Below are positions 34,482-46,404 of a DNA stretch of 64,000 bases, one piece after another. The DNA is from Ottelia alismoides (Eukaryota; Streptophyta; Magnoliopsida; Alismatales; Hydrocharitaceae). The stretch is from NCBI GenBank assembly GCA_037367405.1, contig JAZKJV010009322.1:124001-188000 (forward strand). Direction: 5' to 3'. Numbering within the stretch: the stretch's first letter is position 1; each line of letters begins with the position of its first letter. Under the pieces are notes generated by a model, which was not told where the DNA came from, ran no database searches, and worked only from the letters and a program-made list of their open reading frames with translations. The translations under genes were made by a program, and so were the position numbers.

Positions 34482-36683
34482 TGTTGAATACTCATTCATC
34501 ACTCTTTATTCTTTTATTTTAGCTAAAAATCTTGGTAAAACATCATGCATATAGTTGTAAATACAATAAATTATACATAAGCATGCATTTGTTAAATATT
34601 AATAATTAGCATGTATTTGTGCAACAATAAAAGAATAAATAGTAAAAGAAAAAGAAGGAAATATTTAGAATAAATATTGAGTGACATAATCCCAAGAGAG
34701 GGCCCAATATGGGCTTGATCGCCAAATAAAATAAGTAGAGAGAGATAGGGCCACTCCGCCTTGTTTATAATCCTTCTTATATGTACATATTTGATTTTCA
34801 AAAAATAAAATAAAAATGTGTTTCTACTACATTGTATATATTTCTAAAAATAAAATAAAAATTAGAAAAATAAAATTAACGCAAAAATAAAATTCTCTCT
34901 CTAGCCTCTAGTACATAACACATGTATATATGTATCATACTCATATTTATTTTACACTTCTAAATAAACAATAAAAATAAAATAAAAATTACATTATAAT
35001 CCAAATTTTATGTTGTAAATAAATAAAATATAAAATTGGAGTATTTATACAAAAATTAGAAAAATAAAAATTCTTGTTGTCGATGGGGTGGAGGTATACG
35101 ATCTTGTTGCCGTCGTCCGATCGTCCATCGGAGCCACCGATCTTCCTCGGTGCTCGAGTGAACTTCGCCCAGGAGTTCTTCTTGGACCCTCTTCCACCGT
35201 CGGATCATTGCCAATCGCCAGTTTACATTCGGGCCGTCCATCGTCTGTGCCTGTCGGGCTGTTAGATCCGACATCTAACGACCCACGTACACCCCACGTT
35301 ATCTTCATTGTCAGACCGTTGGATGCGCCAGCTGTCAGCACTAGGACCGCACGTCGCCTTCCATTCAGAGCACGACACCTGTCACCGCACGTGAGCCGCA
35401 TGCCCTGCCTGGGTAAATTGCTCCTATACCCCTGCCTTTATTTTATTTATCGTTTAGTCTTCAAAATAAATAGTATACAGTGGACCATTTTGCATCTGTG
35501 CCCCTGTAATTTTTCATATTTGCGTTTTAATCCTTCTATTGTGGTTGCATGTGCATCGTCACGTGTATGTTTGGAACATTTGCATGTATTATCTTGAGTT
35601 TAGTGGATGTTATGTTTTGAATTATAGTTTTACTATTTACATCCATGCCCCTGTGAGTGCTGAGTTTCGACATGTGCTTGAATTAATGGAAAAATTGCAG
35701 TAGGCCCCCTATACTTTTTACGTGTGTTATTCTTTAGTCTTGAAACTTGTTTTCTTTGCATCTGGGTCCCTGTTTGCTGTGCGTTTTTTATTGGCTTGAA
35801 TAAATAGCAATTTTCATCCAAAATTCATGAAATTCAGACACGTGGCTCCTGCCATAGTGTAATGATTTCTGTGAATTTTTGAGCTCATTTTGTTTTCATT
35901 TAGTATTTTTAAAAATTCAAAAACCTCAAAATTTGCTTCTGTCTAATTTGAGAAATCAACTAAAATTATTAAAAACCTCCAAAAAATTTTAAAAAATTTA
36001 TTGTTTTCTTGTTTTGTTGTGTTTTTATTCAGTCCAATTTTTGTTGCATTTGGATTTATAAAAACCCTAAAAATTTAAAAACACTAAAAACATAGAAAAA
36101 TCATTAAAAATCAAATAAATGCAATTTCAATTTCTTAAGTGAGATTTTTATTTTTACTTTCTCATAAAATTGTTGCTGGAATTTTATAGCACTTTAGTGC
36201 ACATTATCTCTTATTTTTAGCTTTATTTCATTTTTATAAATCTAACTAAAAATAAGAAAAATCCAAGAAAAATATCTAAAACACTTGAATATTTATAAAA
36301 ACCAAAAATATTTTTATTTTAACTTTCTAATCATTTTTTGTTTGTAAAATAATTGCTTGATTGTGCCTTGTTGAGTTCTTTTATTAATTTTTCTTAATTT
36401 AAAAATTATATAAAAATTTGAAAAATATAAAAAAACCACTTTTTATTTTATTTTCTTTATTTTTGAAGTCTCGACTACTTCGTAGGTTTACAAAACCGTG
36501 CTACTTGTGTTCGATCCTGGTAGCTATACCAAATAAAATAAAATAGTGAGACTGCTATTTGATTTGGTTGTTTGATTACTTTGATTGGTGGTCTTCGATT
36601 TTCTTGATCGAGTTAGATCTAAGAGGTTGAGGTCGCAACGACCATTGATACCTTCTTACCTTAGTCGCTTGGGTCGCTCATCA
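34482..36683 (+). repeat. Copy B 3' LTR, internally deleted (2202 bp)
   Basis: It starts TGTTGAATACTC and ends GTCGCTCATCA. Compared with LTR A it jumps at about 35075 from the AT-rich first part directly to the segment equivalent to A 12100. About 1.1 kb with the TATA box and early transcribed region is missing, which accounts for most of the length difference. The 60-bp module array is retained (TTGC/TTAC cores at 35490, 35520, 35580, 35637, 35695, 35756). A GGTCG-CAA-CGACC hairpin lies near 36632. Confidence 0.85.
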
Positions 36684-37490
36684 ACTATTTGGAGGTCTTC
36701 ATGGATGATTTTTTGATCCACGGTGATGGGTTTGATGCTTGTCTTGACTGCCTAGACCATGTACTTCAGCGTTGTATAGAGGTCCATCTTTTATTAACAT
36801 AGGAGAAGAGTCACTTCATGGTGACTTAGGGGATGGTGCTTGGCCATATTGTCTCCAACAGGGGCATGGAGGTTGATCCAACAAAGGTGGATATCATCAA
36901 GAAACTCAATCCACCGTCCAACTTGCGGAAGTTGCGGTCTTTTCTGGGACATGTCGGTTTCTACCGACGATTCATTCAGGATTTCAGTCGTATTGCCCGA
37001 TCGCTTACTGCTCTGTTGATGAAAGATACCAAGTTCATTGTAGATGATAAGTGTTCAGCACCATTCGAGACTTTCATGGGATTAGTTGTCGAGGCTCCTA
37101 ACCTTCAGCCACTCGATTGGTCTCTCCCATCAAAGATCATGATGGATACTTCTAATTTTGTCGTAGGAGTTGTGCTAGGACAGAGGAGGGATGGTTTACC
37201 TTATGCCATACACTACGCTAGCCGAACTTTGGATGCCGCTCAATGGAATTATACCATGACTAAGAAGGAGATGCTAGTTGTAATCTTTGCTTTGGACAAG
37301 TTTAGATCATATATTACTGAATCCCGAGTGACTATATTCACAGATCACACCACCATCTAATACCTCATGTCAAAGAAGGATGCCAAAGCCAGATTGACCA
37401 TATGGATTCTTCTACTCTAGGAGTTTACCATAGAGATTAAGGATAAGCCTAGAGTCAAGAATGTGGTGGCGGATCACCTCTCCTGTTTAG
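36684..37490 (+). pseudogene. pol: Copy C reverse transcriptase (3' part) and RNase H
   Basis: Copy C appears abruptly after the LTR end of B, in the middle of RT just upstream of the catalytic FMDDF (about 36700). This is where B inserted. The longest open piece is 36833-37360: GHIVSNRGMEVDP, SFLGHVGFYRRF, the RNase H MMDTSNF, KKEML and FTDH. Stops lie near 36808 (TAG for TGG), 36827 (TAG for CAA), 37358 (TAA for CGA) and 37420 (TAG for CAG). The 5' part of C (5' LTR, gag, protease, first half of RT) is absent from the window, removed or displaced by the deletion at 8662. Confidence 0.88.
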
Positions 37491-38846
37491 AGAATCTTAA
37501 GGATTCTGATCATATTACACCTATTAATGAGACCTTCCCAGATGAGGCGATCCTTGCTATCGCCTCGCTTCCATGGTACGCCGACATTGTGAACTATCTT
37601 GTCGCCCAGAAAGTTCCATAAGGTTGGCCCAGGCAGCGACTTGAGACTTTCCTTGCGAAAGCCAAGTCGTACCATTGGGAGGATCCGATGCTTTATCATG
37701 AAGGGGGGATAGCGTCTGGAGTCGGTGCATTATTTAGGAAGAGCACCATAGCATCCTCACATACTACCACAAGAGGCAGGATGACATCATCTTGGGAGGA
37801 GGACAACACAGAAAGTGCTCCGATCCGGTCTATGGTAGCCTACCCTCTTCAAGGATTTGAATGAATTCATGAAGAGGTGTGCTAACTGTCAAAGGATGGG
37901 AACCTATGGACAACGTGATATGATGCAGCTCATTCACATATGTGAGGTTTTTTACGCATGGGGCATTGATTTCATGGGTCCATGCCCTATGAGTCAGGGA
38001 TTTGAGTACATTCTGCTTGCTGTGGATTATGTGAGTCATTTGTTTGAGGCCATCCCCGCTCGAACCACTTATGTTAAGACTATTTGCATATTTTTGAGGA
38101 AAACATCATTTCACGGTTCGCGGTACCTAGAGTTTTTATATCTGATGGGGGGACTCACTTTAACAACGACAAGGTAAAGGCCCTTGCTAACGAGTTCAGC
38201 CTTGACCATCGTGTTGCCACTCCATATCACCCTCAAACCAATGGTCTTGATGAATATGGAACGGGGAGATCAAGACTATATTGCAAAAGGTTGTCCGCCC
38301 AGACCAAAAGAATTGGTCATAGCTTTTGGACTCGATCTTATGGGCTTACAAGACTTCCTTCATGGCACCTCCGGGTACATCTCCCTTTCGTCTCATTTAT
38401 GGAAAGCCATGCCATTTACCCATGGAGATCAAGCACAAGTCACTATGGACAGTCACTGAGTTATTATTGGATCCCAAGAGTATAGGAGATCATAGGAAAG
38501 CAGAGTTTGTAGCCCTGGAGGAATTGAGAGATACAACCTTTTCGAGTAGCCTACAATAGAATGAGAGAGTGAAGATATGGCATGATTCTCATATCAGCCA
38601 TAAACAGTTTGAGCCGAAACAGAGAGTATGGTTATTCTATGCTAGGTTGAGATTATTTCTAGGGACGTTACAAAGCAAAGAAAAAGGAAGGGACCATACT
38701 TGGTCCGAAAGGTGCACGACAATGGAAGCATTAATATATCCGAGTTGTCATTTGAATCCCCCTTTCAATTTAATGGTCAGCGCCTAAAATCATATCTTGA
38801 TCATGATCCGCTGATCGTTGATGTTGCCCCTATTCATTTTGCATGA
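37491..38846 (+). pseudogene. pol: Copy C integrase
   Basis: The region between RNase H and the finger is disturbed by indels near 37705 and 37770, where part of the HHCC finger is lost. CQRMGTYGQRDM, GIDFMGPCP (near 37967), ISDGGTHF (near 38140) and the TPYHPQTNGL segment (near 38216) are present in shifting frames. TAG 38321 replaces CAG. The C-terminus ends at TGA 38844-38846. It is more decayed than A and B, consistent with an older insertion. Confidence 0.85.
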
Positions 38847-40922
38847 GATGTGGTCTTTGACTCTCATCATTTGCATCTCATGCTTGATTATCACTTCTTT
38901 TTCGCAGCTGTATAGATCCAGTTGTCCATATCAATTATTCTTTTTGTCTAATACCTCATCCTCATCTTATGATTATGTTATACTTTGGGTGTGCTTTAAC
39001 CTAAGTATAGGAGAGGTATCAGACTACTGATTATTCATTTGACTCCTTTTACGTCTATTTTGTTGCCTATTCTTAGGGATATTTTACCCTTAGTATAGGG
39101 GAGGTAAACCCTGTAAATCCTGACCCTCGATTTTCCCCTTGTGTACAGACTTCTATACTTAGGATTACTCGATCCTCAGTATAGGGGGATCATCGACCTC
39201 TATTCATTTCTATCTTTTTGTCATTGTAGTATTGCATTCTTTTCACTTGCCAATACTCAGCACGAGTTATCTTCCTTTCATTGCTCTTTGATCACTTTGA
39301 GGACATCGTTCGAGCTAAGTATATGGGTGCTGTATATACTGTATATTTAGTTTAGTCATAACTCATACTTTGTGTGAGTGTATTAATAAAATAAAATGGC
39401 TAAAAACCACAAATCTCGAAATCACAAAAATTTTAAAGTTTTTTGTTGCATATAAAAATCTTTTTTGTACATAGATATATGTAAATAGTTTTTTGTAAAA
39501 ACTATTTTTGTACAATTGTCTGTAAAACATTTTTGATTGTAAAGTTTTTGTCAATACTTTTGTATCAAAATTATGTATATAGTACACATTTTTTGAAAAA
39601 TTTAAGTTTGCAAAATATTATTTGTAATGTTTGTAATTATTTTGCAAAACTTTCTATTCATTGCATTAAAAAAAATTTCAAAAAAAATTGCATATTTTGA
39701 AAAAAATTCACAAAAAGAGTTTTGTAAATATTTGCTTGTATATTCTTCTGAATCATAGTTGACATTTAAAGTAGTATGGAATTAAATTGGAAAATGGAGC
39801 TTGGTTAAGACCTTAATCCACCTAACTTCATAGGATCTTTATAGGATTTGGGGTTAAGACTTTTCAGGTCCATAGCGACTTAATTCTTTGAGTCCACTAG
39901 GGTACGTTCACATGTCATCTTGATGAGCCTAAGTAGAACACTTAACAACACACACATGACTCTTAGAGATAATGGCTTGACTTGGAAAGACACATTACAC
40001 GTAGCTCAACACGGATGAGGTGGTGAGGAGGCAAAACTCTTTGGCTTGGATTAGCATATGAGGGTAGTACTTCTAGACAGAACCACTCATCTTCCTCTAG
40101 GGAGGGATGTTCATCTCAACCTGGACTAGTAGCATTGAGGTCTAAAGACAAGAGTCTGTGGGTTGCAATAATTCTTCAAAAGAGGGATAGTCTACTCGCT
40201 CAAGAAGAAAAACTCCTTATGTAGATGCTACACCATGTAAATATGTTGTATATATGCACATCAAAAAAATGTGCAAAAATATGAAAAACTCCAAAAAAGG
40301 GTCAGGCCTGATTGAAAATAAAATGCCTACCGGAGTGTATATAGTGAATAAGCGAAGCTTATGTATTCCATCTTCTCATCCCATGGATGCTTGAAGCTGG
40401 AGACTTAGCTACACTAGCTTTGCTCCAAGGGATACGTGGCTACACTGGTCATGGTCCATTCTTTTCTTTCCCCACTTCTTGAGTTGGTTGAACTTGAACT
40501 TAGAAGAGAATACTCCGCTCCGCGAGGAAAGAGATGCTAGACTAGAGAATTAGAGTTACCCTGTTGAGGGAGGTTGCTTCTTTATCATTTCTGATGTGGG
40601 GAGCTACATATCACTTACACAATACAAGGAAAAATGCATAGTCATTAAAGTTTGCATATGTAGACTTGTTCTGATCTGGTTTATTGAGGAGTCTTGACCA
40701 TGAAATTGTTGAACTTAGAGTTTGTTAAGTCTTAAACCTATTTCCCAATAAGGTTCCGACAAACTAATAATCCAACGGTTTGACTGAGGTCCATACTTCA
40801 ATTTATTGAAGATAAGTTTAATAATCAACCTTGATTCATTTTCTTTCCATTCCTTTTCGAGTTTCACTTCTTTTTCGAATAAATGTTTGCTAAATGACTA
40901 GCAACGGTAAAGTATAGGGGGG
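38847..40922 (+). other. Copy C 3' non-coding region
   Basis: Same layout as in A and B. It has degenerate PPT-like hairpins (from about 38978, 39068 and 39150), the T-rich block, conserved blocks and a PPT reading AAGTATAGGGGGG that ends at the LTR. No open frame has recognisable content. Confidence 0.78.
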
Positions 40923-41968
40923 TGATGAGTCCATGATTGTCACTCTTTATTCTTTTATTTTAGCTCTGCTTCTTGGCAAAATACCCTATAACTATATGTA
41001 AATATAATAACTTAGCTTTCTGCATGGCATTATTAATATTGTATATTTAGCATGTTTTTTGGAAAAAATATAATAATAAAAGAAAAGAAAAAGAATGATG
41101 TATTTAGAATAAATATAGAGCGACCCAAACCCCAAGAGATGGTCAAGACTTGACCTGATCGCAAAACAAAATAAGCAGAGAGAGATAGGGTTCACTTTGT
41201 AGTGTATATATCACCCATACTTGTATATATTATTTATTTATTTATTTTTGATAAAAACTAAATTTGTTTATTATTTTACACCCTTGTATATAGTTCTAAT
41301 AACAATATAAAAATAAAATCAAAATAAAAAATTAAAGAAAAATTAAAAATAAAATTATCAAACCTATGTATACAAGACACATGTACACATCACATCTACT
41401 ATTTATTATGTACCCTTAATAATTTGTAAAAATAAAATAAAAACTATTTTATACTCCTAAAATTATGTTGTAAATAAGTAAAATATAAAATAAGGGCATT
41501 TGTTTAAAAATCAATAAAATAAATTACTTGTACACAGTACATAGGTACAATATGGTTGTATATACTACTATACACTGTATACACATTAATTTATTTTTCA
41601 TAAAATAATTAAAAATAATAGAAAATAATTTAGAAAATAATATACAATTTTTTTATTTTATGCACTTTTTTTTTAAATTTATTTTTTATTTTTATTGAAT
41701 TTTTCTTTATTTTCTAAATCCCAATTTTCTATTGGTCCACACGAGTTCATTGACCCTGGTCAACGTCACCCCCCAGGTCGGGTTGGGTCTCACCCCTCTT
41801 GTCGGAGCCACTTCCCCTAATTCTTGCGCCCACACCCGATCGCCTCTTGCCTTGATACCCAAACCCAAGATTCCTCGTACATCTGAGATTAACATGGATC
41901 CCTAGAATCACTCGGATCCTCCTAGGGTTACGCTCAATCTCTTGATCTTTACAAACCCTAAGGAACCC

Positions 41969-41975
41969 TATAAAA
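41969..41975 (+). promoter_or_regulatory. TATA box in LTR C
   Basis: TATAAAA sits at the same place relative to the GC-rich transition as in LTR A. Confidence 0.55.
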
Positions 41976-43292
41976 CATCTCTTCAGCTCCGCCATCCCTC
42001 TAGCTCATCCCTCATGCCCCCATTCTTCCCTATACACCATCCGTGGAGTGATAGCCACTCAAGGAGCAGCTTAGGATCTTTAGGAGGAGCTTGGAGGCTC
42101 GTAGCTCAGACAAGGTCGAACTCCACCTCTGCGTGAAGCCTCTCTCGCCAGCCACAACAGATCGAGGCCAGGACCAGTCTGCCCACCTTCGCCTGAAGCT
42201 CAGGAACACATTCCGACCTTCAGGTAATGCTTGTATCCCACACATTTATCATTTTGATTCCACCTTCCAAATTCATCGCTGCCGTCATTTGCTGGCTCCG
42301 ACTACGAGGTCTGGAACTTGTCATCCACATCTATCCACTCCTATCGATGCCTCATTGCACCCTACACATTCTCACGCAACCTGTTCCCCCTGAGGCTCAA
42401 CCATCGAGTCGAGATCAGAAGGGTCTCCTTCCCCCGCGCTCGTCAGAGACCCAACCCTCACCCCTCGTTGCTTGTTTCCTTTTCATCTACAATAAAACGA
42501 TCATAGCATAGCCTCCAAGTGCCCTCTTTCTTTTGTAGGTACCCTCTCACGAGAGGAAGCTCATTTGGACTTCTAGTTGCTCGGAGGAGTAGCTCTAGGT
42601 GGAGCACCTTCGCTCCGTCCATCCGACCATCATCCCTCACATCGGCCTCCTACATTCGACGCGGAGCACCCTTCCGGAGGTGCCGGACCTTCTGGAGGCT
42701 CGATCATCTCAAAAGAGCAACGCCAATCCATGATCAAATTCGCCAGCCACCTATTCTTCCACCATCACCCTCCGTCGTTGGATGAGGAGCATATCGCCAG
42801 TTGATATCTGAGCCGACCGTCAGAGCGGCTTTCCAGACCGTTGGATCAGACCCAACACATCAGTTCTGACCGCATGTCCTCGACATTCCCTAGAACATTA
42901 GATCACTTTTCAGAGGGAGATTAGAACCGTCAGATCCATCACGCGTGCCTCGCATGCCTCAGGGTATATTACCTCTTTATCCCTACATATTTATGTTTTC
43001 ATGTTTAGTCAAGTAAATATATGTCGTAGTTAAGAATATTTCTAGTTTGGATCTTCTATTTTTAGATATTTGCACTTTAAAACATCAAAAAAATCTCAGA
43101 AAATTATGAAAAACATTTTAAAACCCAGAAAACTTAAAAATATTTTTATTTTAATTTTTTGAGTCTTTTTAGCCTTATAGAAAAATCCCAAAAAGATTGT
43201 TGTGTTGCTTTCTAAAGTTTCTGATGATTTTGTTTTCTTATTAATAATTAAAAATTTGCAAAATTAAAAACCATTAAAAAATATTTTATTTT

Positions 43293-43440
43293 GAGATTTG
43301 ACTACTTGTATTATTTTCGTGCTCCTTGTGTTCCTTGAGAAATTTGACTACTTATAGTATTTTCATGCTCGTTGAGAAATTTGACTACTTGTAGTATTTC
43401 CGTGCCCCTTGAGAAATTTGACTGTTTTGAGAAATCTGAC
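43293..43440 (+). repeat. 37-bp tandem repeat near the end of LTR C
   Basis: Units beginning TGAGAAATTTGACTACTT start at about 43336, 43373 and 43410, preceded by a diverged unit at 43292 and followed by a short one at 43428. The unit derives from the GACTACTTCGTAGG segment present once in LTRs A and B. Confidence 0.8.
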
Positions 43441-43460
43441 GATCCATAAAAGAAACGGGT

Positions 43461-43963
43461 AGCACTTAAGGGCTGGTGATAAGGATGAAGGATATTGGGC
43501 TACATGACCCAATTAGAAAATAGAAAAATAGAAATATCAATGTAAACTAAAAAAATAAATAGTTAAAGTATTAACTAGAAAAAGTGTTCAACATGAAATT
43601 TTTAGATTCTTTCAAGGTCTACAACTTTCATGTAGAACTTGAAGCAAAAAATAAGTAAGATGTACAATATAATATTTTTACAAGTATTTTTATAGATATA
43701 GCATACTTATTTTATTTTTCTTATCATTTTTTGGGGTTTTATTTTATGATTATGTGAAATTAATTGTATACAATATTATACTAATTTTATTGGATTTATA
43801 TTAAATATATAATCAAATAAAATAATAGCACAATAATAAGTAGACTTAAAATACAATAATTAGATTCATTTATTTACAACATGGTGTTAATTAACTAGTG
43901 TTAGTTACTTGTTAATTTTATTGGTTTTCTAAAGCAATAGAATAATATATATAAATAATGTAA
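43461..43963. other. Unassigned AT-rich stretch
   Basis: About 500 bases between LTR C and the next pol fragment. I see no open frame, no LTR terminus and no repeat homologous to the rest of the window. It may be internal sequence of fragment D or original host DNA. Confidence 0.4.
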
Positions 43964-44582
43964 ATGAATCTGAGACTCATCAACATCACAATCGAGTTCC
44001 CCACTGTCTTTGAAGATAATATTATTGCTGATTTGCTCGAAGAATTAATTCTTGGCCACCTGTCCTTACAAGAGAAAGTAAAGATTATTGAAGATTTTTG
44101 TGAACAAGAGGAAATTATTGAAAATTTTTGTGAAGCATTAAACACAGAGCTTGCATTGCCTATGGTGGACAATTTACATTTGATGGAACTGACACCACCT
44201 CCCTACACAGTTGCTAAAGTCACTCCTGAACTGATTCTGACCCAGCCTGAGCTCAAACCAATGCTGGCAAATATGAAGTTTTCCTTCCTTGCGGGTGAAA
44301 AAAACATGTTCTCAATCATCATAAATTCTTAACTCACCAAGGACCAAGAATCTCGTCTGCTCGAGGTTTTAGAAAGAAACCGTACAACAATAGACTTCAA
44401 TATTTCAGATCTCCATGGGATCAACCCTTTGTTGTGTTGGCATCACATCTACCTCAATGAAGATAACAAACCCTCCTACGAGCAGATTGAACCCTAACCT
44501 CTGGGAGGTTGTTATGAACAAAATTACCAAATGGTGTGATGCTGGTTTCATATATCCCTTATCCAATTCAAAGCGGGTGAGT
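43964..44582 (+). pseudogene. pol: Fragment D: diverged Athila protease-RT linker and RT start
   Basis: The open frame 43964-44332 (122 codons) ends with ELKPMLANMKFSFLAGEKN, which aligns with the ELKPLP...KYRFLA segment at the start of RT in A and B. The following bases still encode recognisable GVLEKNRK-like and HHIYLNED-like segments up to the Ser-Asp/Asn-Ser-Lys region at 44560-44582, with stops. Upstream of ELKP the peptide is Glu/Ile-rich and resembles no domain. Divergence from A-C is much higher than among A-C, so this is another subfamily or an old copy. It ends exactly where LTR-like sequence G starts. Confidence 0.75.
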
Positions 44583-45928
44583 TGATGGATCTCCATTTCA
44601 TCACCTTTATTCTATCATTTTGTCCATAAAAACCCTACCTAATTGCATGTAAAAAACATTATTCTGTACAAATTAACATTTACTATTTATTCCATTTATT
44701 ATATATATATAATATAGTATTTAATGCTAAAATTGTAGAATAAAGAAAACAAAACAAAAGAAAAATAATAAAATGTCAAAGGTATTTTATGACCCTAAAC
44801 CTCGATACATAGACATCTTGATGACTGCGTCGACAAGGAATACAATAGGGGAGATAAGGGCCAATAAACCAATAAAATTCCCTTTTATTTTTTCTTCAAT
44901 AAATTCTTTTTGGGACCTAATTGATTTTCGATTATTTATACCTCAATTAAAGAAACTGTGTACATGAAAGTTGTAGATAAAAATATAAATAAAAATACAA
45001 AATTGATTTCATTGAAAAATAATATATAGTTTACTTTTTATACGCTAAATAAGAATCCAATATCCAAACTTCCCAAACACATATCTTCTCCATATGTGTA
45101 TAACTTTTAAATATCTATTTAATGAAGGTGGTTTCATTCAATTTGGAGTTTAGATGCAAAAGTTAGGTTTTGGACACCTTTTGTATAGTATACTTGAATA
45201 AAATATTCATTTTATTTGATTTTATTAATTTTTATAATTTTGCAAATATTATTTATAACATATGTAAATATTTATAATAGACTTAAACCTTAAAAAAAGC
45301 AGAAAATAAAATAGTATACAAAAATATAAAGATGAAATACCTATATTTACATGCATATATTATATACTTTTATTTCTTTAAGTGTATAAATACATCATAA
45401 AAATAAAATAAAAATATATTTATGTATATAAGAATAAGCTTTAAATATATAAAATATGAAAATAAAATAATAAAAACAAAAATACAAAATAAAAATAATC
45501 AAAATATAGGTAAATATACTTATAAATGAACCCTAAAAAACTAACTTGTAATAAATAAGCCCATAAAAATAAATAAAAATCATATGAAAATACTACACTA
45601 AATAGTAAACATTTTTTTGTTTTAACCAACAATTAATAAAATCATTTAATATTTTATTTCGAATTATCAATGAATTTTGAATCTATCTTGTCCTCATGCC
45701 CAATCAAGGTCGTCCCCATTTGACCTCGGTCAACTCTTTGACCTAGGGTATTGGAGACGTCATACCTTGTTTGACCTCATTATCTCATTTTTTGTGCCTA
45801 AATCTTGCACCAATTTGACTCAATATGTTCCTGACTTTTAATCCCCGAACATCGAGCTTTCACACCCAGATGATTCGTTGGTCGGGGAGTCACTGTATCG
45901 AGCTCCATCGCCCAATGAAGATAACTTG

Positions 45929-45936
45929 TATAAAAT
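45929..45936 (+). promoter_or_regulatory. TATA box in element G
   Basis: TATAAAAT is at the position expected from LTRs A and C. It lies upstream of the tandem duplication, so only one promoter is present. Confidence 0.5.
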
Positions 45937-46404
45937 GTCTCCGCCAGGCTTCCTTGTGTTTTTTATCCTTCTTCTACCTTTAAACCGTAAGTCCGAGTCT
46001 TGATTCGTGTTCTTGGTGACAGTAGTTGTTTGATTGGCTCCTAGGCACTGGATTGGGTATCGAATCAAAGTGATCCGAGCTTCGTCGTCGTTCTTGCCCT
46101 AGGCTCACCTTCAAGAGCTTCGTCGTCGTTCATGCCCTATTTTGTTAGCTTTTTCTGCTCCTTAGGGGAGCATTAGAGTAATTTCGATAATTATTTCTTG
46201 TCTTTTTTATTATATTTTCATGTTCTCACAAATCCATCGTACGACGGAGCTCCAGCTCTGCCACCAGCTTTCGATAATTCTCGACCGCTTTCGTCACGTT
46301 GTTCACCCTCATCTTGTGGTCATTTCACTTCTAATCATTTCGCCCACCTCCATCTCACCTCGATCTATCACGGATTGAGTGTTCAAGTCTCCTCCTTCGT
46401 CGCA

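Larger units (their letters stand above)
40923..43460 (+). repeat. Copy C 3' LTR, 3' end degenerate or truncated
   Basis: It starts TGATGAGTCC after the PPT. The AT-rich first half is followed from about 41720 by the GC-rich promoter/leader half. The downstream half is shorter than in A and ends in a local 37-bp tandem repeat (43293-43440). I do not find the usual GTCGCAACGAC...TCA end, so the right boundary is approximate. Confidence 0.75.
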
